Position numbers and translations under genes: made by a program
The notes under the pieces: model-generated
What the model was told of the DNA's origin: nothing
Databases searched by the model: none
What the model saw: the letters and a program-made list of their open reading frames with translations, nothing else
In this document: positions 49,337 through 60,705 of the stretch, piece by piece
Layout: each line of letters opens with the position of its first letter
How positions within the stretch are numbered: position 1 is the first letter of the stretch
NCBI RefSeq assembly: GCF_000006565.2
Contig: NC_031470.1
Location: 1,304,954 to 1,368,953 of the forward strand
Direction of reading: 5' to 3'
From: Toxoplasma gondii ME49
Taxonomy: Eukaryota; Apicomplexa; Conoidasida; Eucoccidiorida; Sarcocystidae
Length of the DNA stretch: 64,000 nucleotides

Positions 49337-52300
49337 TCACGGGGAGAGAGAAGACTGTTGAATGGGCTGTGTTGCAACGGGAAGAGCCTCTTCCTGCAGC
49401 TGGAGAGCCACAGTTCCCTCTGTCGCGCTTGCAGCTTCCGAAAGGCGTTCCCAGTCGGGCGTCTCCTGTCTCATCGACAAAGACTTCCGAGACACCACCC
49501 AGTCCGACGCTGACTCTCGGGAGCCTGACACGCTCGCGAGGCGAGAAACGTCCTCAGAGATGCCCAAGCTGCTGCTCTTGTTCGCCATGAGTCGTAAAGA
49601 CGCGTCCCTGCCCGTGCATTTCACGAGGTCGCAAAGGGTGAGAAAAACACACAAATGACGAAACAATGAACAGAAACCCCACAGACAGCAGGATTCACAG
49701 TAACTGACGCCCAAAGCCATATATATATATATATGCCTATACGTGTTTGAACATAGGGATTCGAATAACATATAATCAAGGGAAGCACATCCGCAAGCGT
49801 AAACAGGATGGACGTCAATGTCGACTTAGATACTCGCTATAAAAATATACATGTATGCGTATCTGGATGCAACCGCTATCGTTGGACATGCAAATATATA
49901 TATATATATATATATAGTTATACGTAGAAAAGGAACCTATCGATCGATGGCCGGAACCGTATTAAGCCATCACTACACATCGTTTGGAGCCGCTAGAGGA
50001 CCACGAACACATTTGTTTCCCCTCTGAAAGTGGACGCCTTTTTTTGACTACCTGAGAATGTCTGCAACCGCGTCTTGGTCGAATCTCTGCATGCGACTTG
50101 GCGTCGTCGCGAACCGTTTGTGTTGTCTCGAATACTCCGGCATTCGTGGCTTCTTCTGCCAGCCACCTTTGTGCCAGTATCGGTTCACGCCTGCTTTGCC
50201 GCTTCGTTTCGCTTGCTCGCTGTCTCCGATTCTCCTTCTGTCTCCTCGCACGCCCCGAAGAGGACTGTTCCCCACATTGTGGAGCGCCGTCGCCATGCTC
50301 AGGGGGTGCTGAAGTCGGAGAAGCAGAGACTCCTTCTTCGAGCGTCTCTCTTCTTCCTCGACAATCGGCACCGGCTTCCCCGCAGTTACCTACATCAAAG
50401 CCAAGACACGGGGAGAGGGACGCTTCCGAACTTGAGCGCTGCGCTGCATCGTTCAGGCAGGGATAGAGGGGACTGAGAATCGGTACGAGCCTCTTCAGTC
50501 TTCGCGGCGTGGACTCCTGTGAATCTCGAAGTCCGCGTCAAGCTACTTGCGCTCGAGCCTCAGACAGAGAGGTGGAGTGGTGGAACCCACGAGGGGAGAA
50601 GCGGGGAAAAAGGCAAGCGAAATGAAATGTGGAACATGGGAGCACTGAAGAGACGCGCGGATGCCTGCAGAGATGACGTCAGCGGAGACCGGCATCCCTC
50701 AAAGGAAAGATGGTAGACGCACATGTCAGTCAAACACAGACGCCCCCAGGAAAGCAAAGACGACGACGCATGCAGCAAGGAAAACCAGCATGAGTTGAGG
50801 TGAAAACATACGAACGTCACGGTGAAAGTTCACGCTACCTTTCGATGTGCAGACCGAACAATCTCAATCGGAATCCGAGCTTCTTCCTTCTCCCGCCGCG
50901 CTTCCGCGTCTCCATCGAGAATCCACCTATCAGGACACGATCCACAAATTCCGCAGAGCAGGAGTACACATATACATTCAAATAATTAGAAATCTGTCTG
51001 TATCGATATATTTGTCAGTCCATCCATGTACCATATGTCTCTATAGTTCTATTTATGTAGATCTTCCGATATCTATCTACCGATCTTTCTATCTTTCAAT
51101 CTATCTCTATCTAACTAGATAGCCACCTTCCTACAGACTTCTCACGCGTTCTATCTGTATATGTACACCTGTCGATCTTCCTCTCTATCGATCTATCTAT
51201 CTGTTTATCAGTCTACGTACCCACATAACTATACACTTCTCAATCGTGCTATATACCGCTCGATCTATCCATCGTTCTTTGATTCCATCTCCGAATCTAC
51301 CTCTCTGTCTACCTAACGATCTGCCTGCCTACCGACCTGTCTCTCTGCAGCTGCAGTTGTAGTGTGGAAGTCTAAAACGCCTACACAGGTGGACTTTCGC
51401 TTGGCTCATTTGTGTTTACAAATCTGGAAATAGGTCACGTACCGAACGCACATCTCACTGACGTTCAGGTGGCTTCGCTGTTCTTTTTTGGTTTTCCTGG
51501 AGCAGTTCGTGGAATAGCATAGCTTTTTTCTAGGCGTTTCGAACGCGTTTCAGTGTTCAAGCCTACCGGTGTTGCAGCGCCTCCTGCGCCGTCAGCCGCT
51601 TGCTTGGGTCAGGCTCCAGGAGGCCTCTGATGAAGCAAATGGCGAGGGACGAGGGCCGAATGTGATGCGAACGGAAACTGGAGGAAAAAGGAAAGCGACG
51701 CAAAGCATCCCAGACGAAAAACGAGAAAACGATGAAAAAGCAACTTCCCGCGCGAAACATGAGAGACGCAACGTGAACATAGAAGTTCGTCAAGTATTAC
51801 CTCCAAGCAAAGCCTTGAAGCGAGCAAGACACCAACCGTCGTACGAGCTTCTGAGTAGCAGGACTCTCTCGCTGAGCACAGGTGAGACATCCGGAATTCC
51901 TTCTTCACGCGAAGATCATGTACGGCCCCAGGACAGAGATATCTATGAATAGAACGCTCCAAGAATACATGCACATCTGGATGTAGACACACGTCAAGTT
52001 TCGCATATAATCGTGTGCATATATATATATATATTTGGAGTACGAGAAGCGTGGATGGGGTAACGAAGAAGCGTACAATGTAAAAATGAAGGTGCAGTGT
52101 TTCTGTGACTTACAAATAGAGGGGAAGCTGCAACTGGGCGCGAGCTGTCTCTCTTACAAGGTACTTGAGGATAGGATTCGAGTGGTGGAAAAACAGTTCT
52201 ATCCACAAATGCCGACACAAAAACGCCAGAGGCTGACGGAAACCGTTTGTAGCTTGAAATCCTGTGACTTAACGGCGACAGGCTGGCTCATGCAGTGGGA

Positions 52301-54525
52301 CATTGGGACTCACCACCCAAGCGCCTTCAGGGGAAACGTATATACAGGACGACAAAGTTCGGAGAAAAGAGCAAAGCCAAGACGAGTCCATCGAAACTCA
52401 ATAGCCAGTCACATCGTCGTACATATATATATATATATATATAGGCATTCATGTGTACATTTGTACACGCTTACATATATAAATGCATACATAACTTCTC
52501 ATGACTGTTTGTGTGTACACAGAAATGTACATGTATGTATTCTTATGAATAGAGGTGGTGTACGGAGATGCTGAGAGACGGAGCCAGACCGTGCGCGACA
52601 TGCACATACAGAGAGAGAGACATGTAGATAGATAAACAGATAGATAGAAAGATAGGAAGATGCAGAGACGGACTGATGGGTCTTCGCGTAGACAGAGACA
52701 GAAGTAGACAGAAGGCCGAAGCAGCGTTCTCTGCGTATCTTACTCAATGGGCTTGTAAAGAATATCCCGCACAATTCTGCTTGTGGTGTGTCCATCGTAG
52801 GGATATCTGCCGTACAGCATGAGGAAGACGAGAACGCCCAGCGCCCACATGTCAGCTGGGCAGGCGTACTGACGGCGCAGCAGCTCGGGGGCGAGGTAAT
52901 GCGGCGAGCCGCAAACCTGCGCAGAAACGAGCGAAAGTCAGGAAGGCGGAACTTGAGTCGAGAGCGAAAACGCGCGTGACGCGCGACCTCAAACAAAGAG
53001 GAAGGGAGACTGAACCGAGAGAAAACAGACAAGGAATAAATAAAGCGGAAAACAGACAAGGAATAAATAGAGCGGATACGGAGGAGACCTGAGCCAAGCA
53101 GCAAAGGGGGAGAAAGGACAGAGCGACGCGGGACCACGACTGGGAGTTTCGGCAGCATGGAACAGGGACGAGGGGGAAACAGAGAGAGGAACAGAAGAAG
53201 AAAGGCGAAGTGAAAGGAAACGAAGATGCGCGGGCACAGTGGAAACGCGACCAAGCACAAATATGGAGAGAGGAAACGAAAGAACCAGAACGACGAGAGA
53301 AGGCGAGACCGCCGAACAAGGAGCATCCAGCAGTGGCCCTCGCATTGAGACAGAGAGCGACGACGAGACGAAGACACGGGGAAACTCCAAGAAGCAAATA
53401 AGTCAGAAACGATCCGGGAGAAAAGAAGTGAAGAGAGAGGTTTCTGTGTCAAGACCGAACACGGAAACAGAGAGAAAGTGAGGAGAGAGGAACAGAGTCC
53501 GAGAAATCTCAACCACAAGCGGTACCTCTGAAAGCGTTTCGTCTGGGCGGACTCTGACCGACATGCCGAAGTCAATGAGAATGAGATAAGCATCAAACGA
53601 CTTAGAGTGGAACAAGAAGTTCTCTGCCTTAACGTCACGGTGAACAATGTTAAACCCATGCAAATACTCCAAAGCCAACAACATTTGCCTGTCCACACAA
53701 AACAAACACACATGCTCACGGATGCCTCCTTTTACAAATATTTATATATATATATATATATATATATGCGACATGAGTCTCCTTGTTACACAAAATCAAA
53801 ATGGGATTCCTACGGATATAGGAACCACCGTTTTCTGGAGCGCACACACAACAAGTTGGCCTACTGCTTCAGATCGTATACGTACATCACTATATATATG
53901 TATAGATACATGCAGATATATGTCTGTATGGATGGATGCGTGTATGCATACGAATGTGTACGCATGCATACGGATGGAAATCCTGCTTTCAGGTGCACAG
54001 AAACTCATGGAGTCCGTATTGTACCAGATGTCACGATATACGGTGCCTGGCTGCAGAGTAAGAAACTGTCAAACACCGAGACTTCACACAGGATTCGCCT
54101 ACGAGACTATCCTCCACTTGTAATACAGAGAGAGATGTTTACCTAAACGCATGCATATAGAGAGAGGCGCATGCATGCAAGGAACAGTAACATGTGGAAG
54201 GGCACGCATTCAGCTCTGCACTCTGCCGAGCATGCAAACGAAAGCCGATGTACCCAAACGCAAGAGTACATGAGCGCAACTGCATAGCTATTCACGAGGG
54301 CCTTACCTTGTGTGAACACTAATGAATACTCGACGCACTCAAATATGCCTCCATAGGCGGCGACCATTCCCTCAACCGAAGCATATTTATGAATACATAC
54401 GTACAAATATGTATACATGAATACCCGCAGGTGAATAGAGAAATGAACATCTAGCAGCGAACGTACATACACATGCATATGAATTCAGGCATGCATGAAC
54501 CCAAGTTTGAATATATAACATTTAC

Positions 54526-54562
<37 letters not shown>

Positions 54563-55980
54563 ACATATGTATACACTGTGACGCTCCCAATATGCATTTC
54601 GTTCGTCTAGGAGACATGATGTGCATTGCCAGTCTGGAAACACACCTGCAGAGCCGACTTGCGTCATGTTCATCGAAATGTTTCCGCCTCACGATATGCT
54701 CGAACAATTCGCCTCCGTCGCATTTTTCCATGACGTAGTAAAGGTGGTGTCTGTCCTCGTACGCGTCGACGAGACGGATTATATTCGGGTGCGAGAGAGA
54801 CGAAAGGAGCATCACCTAGGAAAAGCAAAGCGGCTTCGGAGACCCAGTGCACAGCCAGGACGCATGACGACCATGCCTCAAGCGGGATCGCACAAACCAG
54901 TACATCCAGCTTGATGCCCTTATGCATGTGCCGATTAACATGTTCATGTGAATGTACGAATTTGCCTGTCTGCTGTTCACAGAGGTAGTATTTATGTTTA
55001 CGTTTGTACTAATGGACATGCATGAATGTGCATGTGCGTTCTCCGTACTTCTCTGTTTATCTGTGTATCTACGTATTGGCACCTGTGATTGAGCACCCCT
55101 GGGACTATTCCTGGAAACCGAACTTCGGTCTTCGGACCTCTCAAAAGCTCTCTGTGGGAGGTAAAACGTTGAACTCGAAACGGCTGTTTCCACAAAACGT
55201 ACTTCTCTTCTGAACATCTCCGAGGCACTCCAGGCTCCGCGGTCGCGTCCCCCCTTTGTCATGACTTTTATGGCGAAGATTTCACCTGTTTGTCTGTCCA
55301 TGCATTCTCTAACCTACGAGAAGCGAGGAAGCAGCAGACGCACTTCATGCGCATGGCTGCATGCATTCGTTCTCTAAAACGCCCTGGAGTAATAAAGGAA
55401 GCACAAACCGTCTTTTGCTCTTCACCTGGAACAAAAACGCGAGGTGAACGGACGACACACTGACGGCATCCGGCGCAACGTCAGTTCGTCTTCGGGAAGT
55501 CACGCTGACCATAAGCCAAATTGCGCGACAACGCGTTCCTTCGCGTTCATGAACTCCCTCACTTCGTGTGAGATACTTCTCGTCAGTGACAAGAACGCCA
55601 GTTCACCCCAGTTCACCCCAGGTCACGGCACCGCGACTTCCAGACAGGTCCAGTTTCGACGAGATACCTCTCATGTTTTCAGACAGAAGGCCGCGTCTCA
55701 CCTGGCCAAAGGCGCCGTTACCCACAACTTTGCCGATCACGTATTTCCTTCTAACGTTGCGTTTCAGCCTCGAGCGACAGCGGGAGGAGCCGTTGCGACT
55801 GAGCTCGTCTGGAAGGCCTCTCTCCGTCGGAGCTCTCTCCTCTCTTCTTGCGCGGCGCCTGCACTTCCCGTTTGGGCAAACGCACACCGGCAGACAGCAC
55901 TGAAGCCTGTCGGAGGCGTTGAAAGAGGAAGAAGACACGGCGGAGAATGCCTTCCTCGCTCGCGAACTGGACGCCCCCAT
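49337..55980 (-). CDS. Myristoylated CAMK/CDPK-like Ser/Thr protein kinase without visible EF-hands, 567 aa
   Basis: Nine phase-consistent exons on the minus strand: 55980-55702, 55313-55203, 54815-54646, 53688-53526, 52916-52744, 51677-51567, 50926-50839, 50389-50052 and 49607-49337. The start MGASSSRAR fits the N-myristoylation consensus (Gly2, Ser6). A nearby Cys cluster (CCLPVCVC) could be palmitoylated, so the protein is probably membrane-tethered. The catalytic core is complete: Gly loop GNGAFG (87-92), ATP-binding Lys109 in FAIK, HRDVKAEN with Asp205, DFG at 226-228, and CGSPHYLAPE with APE at 250-252. EPDPSKRLTAQEALQHRW closes the domain near residue 337. The sequence pattern is that of the CAMK group, to which apicomplexan CDPKs belong. 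The roughly 230-residue tail is charged and Ser-rich and shows no D-x-D-x-D-G loop, so calcium binding is not predicted. Substrate is unknown. Intron phases at Arg336 require exon 7, which reads straight on into WILDGD. Confidence 0.87.
49719..49916. repeat. Two (TA)n microsatellites
   Basis: Pure TA runs lie at about 49719-49734 and 49893-49916, in the last intron of the kinase gene. Confidence 0.85.
50995..51345. repeat. Degenerate CTAT/ATCT tetranucleotide-rich region
   Basis: About 350 bases are dominated by imperfect TCTA, CTAT and ATCG units with no stable frame, in an intron of the kinase gene. Confidence 0.75.
52019..52034. repeat. (TA)n microsatellite
   Basis: A short TA run in a kinase intron. 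Confidence 0.85.
52422..52443. repeat. (TA)n microsatellite
   Basis: A TA run in the kinase intron between exons 5 and 6. Confidence 0.88.
53021..53074. repeat. 27-base tandem duplication
   Basis: Two adjacent 27-base copies (53021-53047 and 53048-53074) differ by a single A/G. They lie in the purine-rich kinase intron between exons 4 and 5. The near identity points to a recent slippage or duplication event. Confidence 0.9.
53742..53767. repeat. (TA)n microsatellite
   Basis: A TA run lies just upstream, in transcript sense, of kinase exon 4. Confidence 0.88.
54525..54562. repeat. (TA)n microsatellite with one CA interruption
   Basis: Two TA runs are separated by a single ACA, in the kinase intron between exons 3 and 4. 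Confidence 0.88.
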
Positions 55981-56877
55981 GCTGGCTGCCGGGTCGAGCG
56001 AAGGCGCCGAAGCGCAGGGCCATCAAGTCTGCAGACGAAGATTGGGAACCACCGGCAACGCCGACGCAGCAGAGAGAAGAAGAAAAGGAGGAGGAAACAA
56101 GAAAGAAGAGGCGAAGACGAGGCGTTGCCAGAATGGGGTGACGACGAAGACGACTCGGAATGAAAGAAGAAAGAAAAGCAGAAGAAAAAGACAAGAAGGA
56201 AACGAAGGCAAGGAAACGAACAGCGGGAGGACGCTGGCGCGGGATCAAGGCGAGGGACGCTCAGCCACGCGAAACTAAGAAGAAGAAGAACAAGATGCAC
56301 AGCTCCAGCGGTTCACGGTTCAGGGAGGAAGAAGTCGAGCACCCGAGGTAAGAAGGATCAGCGAGGAGGCTCGGAGACCTTCGAAAGAGCCCGGTGACTT
56401 GTCGCTCTTTCAGATCATCTGTTTAGGGTGTCTCTGTGTGGAGACTGCAAAGAGAAACATCGAAAGATCAGACTTTCACCCTGTTGGGGCAGGCACACAC
56501 ACAGCGAGATGTCGCAGGTTTCTCTTCTGCTCTTCTTCTTGCTCGTCCCCTCCCAGAGAGACTGCTTCTGCCAGAGAAGCGTCGGTGACATCGCGCTGCT
56601 TCCCACTGAAACCACTGCGAACCTCGAGACTTGCTCTCCTCCGCGTTTGCAGAGGCTCCGCGTTATGTCGAACAGACTCTCTGCACTCGCCTCAGGGCGA
56701 AGAGCTCCACAAACCTCCGAAAAAATGGATGTCGGAGGACGAGATGGCGACGCAAAACAGAGTGTGCAACGAAGCGAGCACAAAACGAGAAGGAACCAGA
56801 CTCGAGTTTTTAGCTGTCACGCTTCCCTCGCATACACATTTCTACTTTTATACATTTACATCCTCACTCATATACAC

Positions 56878-56901
56878 ATATATATATATATATATATATA
56901 T
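56878..56901. repeat. (TA)n microsatellite
   Basis: A TA run lies in the divergent intergenic region. Confidence 0.88.
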
Positions 56902-58531
56902 GTAAGTATTTATGTATAAAAGTATGAATATATGTGAGTATTTATAGTTTTAGGCTTGAGACATGGATGGCGTTATCTCACTGCACGTCGCACGTTCAGC
57001 ACAGGAATCTTGATCTCTGCGGAGTCTGGATGCGACCGTCGGAGAGGAGTTTCGCCTCCTTCATGAATGGAGGAGACGCGCGAAAAGGGGAGGGAACAGC
57101 GCGGCAACAGACGAGTAGAGGAGTAAAAGGAAGCTGGAACGGAATCTCGTTATCCTGGATTCTACGAAGGGAACTCCAGAGGACACAAAGGAAAACGGTG
57201 ACGTTCTGAAGGCGCGTCGAGCAGAGCACCACAGGCCAGTGTTGGCTCTCGAAGGTCGTCCGCGCTTTTTTCGCAACGACGCGCGTCCCCACACTTCCCC
57301 TGAGAGACAAGTCGCCCTGTCTTCGCAGTGGACGTACACCAGATGTCTCCCCAGCTGGAGAACAACAACTCCCCGTGCCTGCCTGCCGCAGCGGCGACGC
57401 GAGAAGGCAAAGGAGTCCTAGCCACGATCCTTTGACGAGTGAGACAGTTCAACGCATCCTTGTGCGTTGGTGGTGAAGGAGAGAGGAACGAAAAGCTAAC
57501 AGAAAGAGAACAAAGAGGCACGGAAGCAGAGACGGAGGAGGAATGACGGGAGAAGGCGAAAAAGACAGCCGCAGAAGAAGAGAGGATTGTCAAGGCGCGT
57601 TGGCGCAGTGAGGAAGTCTGAAAATGTGACGGCGACCGAGACAAAGGCTCGTTTCCCGGCAGACACACAAGAGACGAGCAAGACAAATACAACTCCCAAA
57701 AGTCGATTTTTTTTCTGTCGCTTGCGCGTTCAGGCAGAACAGGTGGAGAGACGTTGGAGGCGACAACGAGACCTCAGAGGAAGGCTCGCAGGGAAGAAGG
57801 CTCGAAGACCAGACGCGGATCGCGACGGCAAAGCGTCCGAGAGTGCCCTGCGGTGTCTGTTTGTACGCGAATCGAAGAAAACGGAGGACAGGCTCTTCCA
57901 GTCGAGACCCCCCGACGTCGAGGCTGGTGTCTGTTGCTCTGAGAGGGTGAGCTTCGCCGACTCGTTTTTTCTTTCGTGGACATTCGTACACGAGAGGAGC
58001 AACTCCAACATCTCTCCAGAGAGACGACGAGAAGGCGAGAGAGCGATTCAAGGTTCCCTCGCCTGAGCGGAAAGCGAAAACGCCAACGAGATCCCGATCA
58101 TCCCGAGTGGACCCAGGCGAGAGAGAAAGCGTCTCGCCGGCCGCTTGTGTCAAGAGGACAGAAGCTGTTCAGAATGACAATCTTTCAAGGTGTCCAGACG
58201 CCGAACATTCGAGCGTGTGTACCTGCAAACGCGAGTGCAGAGCGACGTCTGCACGAGAGACATGGGCAGACGAGGAAGCAAGCGCAAGACGTCGGAGAGT
58301 CTCTCGAGAAACGCTCGCGCGTCTGCGGACGAGAAGCTCCGACACAGTCCCACCCTGGAGAGCCAAGCTGGAAATCCCTTTGAGTCGCTGGGTGCAGACA
58401 TGCCTCGCTAGAGAGGAGAGAAATCGCTCGGAAACGGCGAGAACTGTTCTCGGAAAGAGACGCCCTGCTTTGCCTTCCTTGCGTAAGCCTCTGAGAGAAG
58501 GAAGGCCGTCACGGAGCTGCTCGACGTTCAC

Positions 58532-58538
58532 TGAGACG
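58532..58538 (+). promoter_or_regulatory. Candidate WGAGACG promoter heptamer
   Basis: TGAGACG matches the WGAGACG element reported in Toxoplasma promoters. It lies about 1.6 kb upstream of the XAP5 start codon. One heptamer match is expected often by chance. Confidence 0.3.
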
Positions 58539-58780
58539 CGCGAGACAGCAGTCGAAGCGGCGGAAGAGAAGCTGCTAAGGAAGCCGACAAGAAGGGGAAG
58601 CTGAGCTCCTTCCAGTTCACAGTGCAAGGAAAGGACCTCGTGCTCAAGGACGGCAAATCGTCTGGTACCTCTCCAGAACGGGAACAGAGAGCTCTGCGCA
58701 CCGCAGCTGCGAGGACACCCGCGCGAACAAGAGAAAGCACAGGAGAAAGAGCACGACAGAGAACGAGAGTCAGGGAACGA

Positions 58781-58822
58781 GAGACAGAGAACGAGAGACA
58801 GAGAACGAGAGACAGAGAACGA
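58781..58822 (+). repeat. 14-base tandem repeat, three exact copies
   Basis: The unit GAGACAGAGAACGA occurs three times in a row (58781, 58795, 58809), flanked by degenerate copies on both sides. It resembles the purine-rich low-complexity DNA around it. Confidence 0.92.
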
Positions 58823-58962
58823 GACAGTCAACAAGAGAGAGAGACCCAATGATGAACTGTTGCCACGGTTTTCAGGTGTTCGTTCTCTTTCGGCGCGATG
58901 TGGACGGCGAAAGGAACGGCGGAACCGCAGCGTTTTCAGGCTGCTAGCTTTTTCAAAGTGGG

Positions 58963-58969
58963 CGTCTCA
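58963..58969 (-). promoter_or_regulatory. Candidate WGAGACG promoter heptamer, minus strand
   Basis: CGTCTCA on the plus strand is TGAGACG on the minus strand, about 1.2 kb upstream of the XAP5 start. The same chance-match caveat applies. Confidence 0.3.
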
Positions 58970-60144
58970 CTTTCGTCTCGATGAAGCAAAGAATCTCCGC
59001 CTCCGTCCTTTCTTCTGTCCGACCTGCTCCGAGCACCCACGACTGGCAAACGGCGTCTCGATTGAGCTCGCGAGGTCTTCAGAACTCGGCTGCTGGCAAG
59101 CTGGTGGTCAGTTTCAGTCGGAGAGAAAGAGAAGTAGGCAGAACTCTGTTAACTGACGGTGAGAAAGTGTTCGACAAAGCGACTTGCTTCCTGGAAATGG
59201 AAGTTCTCGAGGGCTGCGTCAACCGCGGAAACCCAGAAAGACACAAGGTTTAGCGCCAAGGGCAGTGTGGCAGACAGCGAGCTGCACAGGACGGGACGGT
59301 GTTGACGGCATGAGGAAGTCACGCGAAGAAAGTGAACAGAACGCCGGAGAGAAGTGAGAGGAACGCTTTCCTTCCTCGGGTCTCCACGAAACAATGCAAG
59401 CCACTTGAATGCGCGCTCAAAACACTCAACAAGGGCAGATTCGCGGCTGCAAGCGCGGGTCTTGGGATGACGCATAAAAGGGCCGAGAGGTCTGAAGACG
59501 AATTCAGCAGGTTTCGCGCGATGGACAGCGCTGGCACGCGGTGTGGAGGAAGAGGAAGAGAACCACAATTCAGAGGCTGCAAGCAAGAGAACTCCCAAAA
59601 ACGCAGTCTTCTGTTCTCCCGTCTCCGACGCTTGCTCCCGCCTCTCTGTCAACCAGCCGCGTCTCCAGGCGTGTATATCAACACTGCAGAGGGGGCTCAC
59701 CCCCGCGTGCCAGTGCGATCGCAAAGCCGGACTTTCCAGCGAGCGGCGCAGCAAGAATAATTTTCGCGCAAATTCAGGTCAGAAACCTTTGTCAAGGGTT
59801 AGTGAATACTTTCGTTTCGCCTCTACTGCAAAAGCGGTACGGAGCGACCCTTCCTGACCTCGTTTTTTTCCAAGTTCCTCAGGGCATTCTCACCAAGAGA
59901 GTTGGCGAATCTCACAAAGCCGCTGCTCCCAGCGCGTTTCCCCTTTTTTTGCAGCGCTTCGCGTCGCCTTCCTTTACCTCTTATCTTCCGCAGTCCTCTC
60001 TCCTCCGGTCTGGAGAACAGCACCCTCCCTGTCTTCCTCAGTCCTCCCTCTCTCGGTCTGCCGACAACCCCCGTCCCCTCGGTCTCCCTCGTTCCTCTCG
60101 CTTTCCCCCGTGACGGTCGCCTCTTTACATTTTTCCTTCTCGAG

Positions 60145-60665
60145 ATGTCGAACTTGGGAGAGAGTGGAAACGCCGTCCTCCAGACGATTCAGGCGTCTGA
60201 GGGCGGCCGGGCTCTGCGGCTGCTCAGACAGCGTCAGGAGATGCGGGAGCGCATGCGCGCGGCGAAAGAGAAAATCGAGTCCAAAGGTCTCAAGCGAAAC
60301 CTCACGTTCGGCGGCTCTGCTGCAGATCGTCTAGAGGAACAGTTCAAGAAGGAGACTGTGGGTCTCATCACCGCGAAGGACTTCAGAGACAAGCGCGCGA
60401 AACTCGAGGAGCAAATCCGCGTCGAGCAGAGGAGTCTCTTTCCCCAGTAAGCCGGCAGCAGAAAATGTCGAAGGGAAGAGAACCCCAGAGAAATACAGGG
60501 CGCCAGAGAGCGAAACGCAGATGTCTGTTGTCAGGAAGACCCGCAATGTTGGGCAGGCGACGACAACAGAGCGAAACCTGCAAATCAACTATCCTTTGCC
60601 TTGTCCAAAATCTCGAATCATCTCGCTCTCTCCTTCCTCACCTCTCTGTGTTTCCAACATGCATT

Positions 60666-60705
<40 letters not shown>

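Larger units (their letters stand above)
55981..60144. other. Divergent intergenic region between the kinase and XAP5 genes
   Basis: About 4.2 kb separates the two start codons. One strand is strongly purine-rich (GA, AGAC, GAAG). This leaves long but low-complexity open frames on both strands that lack domains and convincing splice context. I read it as two 5' UTRs plus a bidirectional promoter region. It contains a TA run at 56878-56901, a 14-base tandem repeat at 58781, and candidate WGAGACG elements. Confidence 0.55.

Noticed and set aside
49337..50389. EF-hand domain in the kinase tail
   Set aside because: The name CDPK would need it, but exons 8 and 9 contain no D-x-D-x-D-G type loop in the supported frame.
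52852..53719. Long minus-strand frames of Ser/Leu/Phe/Arg-rich sequence
   Set aside because: They are read-through of a pyrimidine-rich kinase intron (53525-52917). Only the two ends correspond to kinase exons 4 and 5.
58107..58849. Overlapping 165-226 codon frames on both strands
   Set aside because: They come from low-complexity purine/pyrimidine DNA and the 14-base repeat. No domain or splice support was seen.
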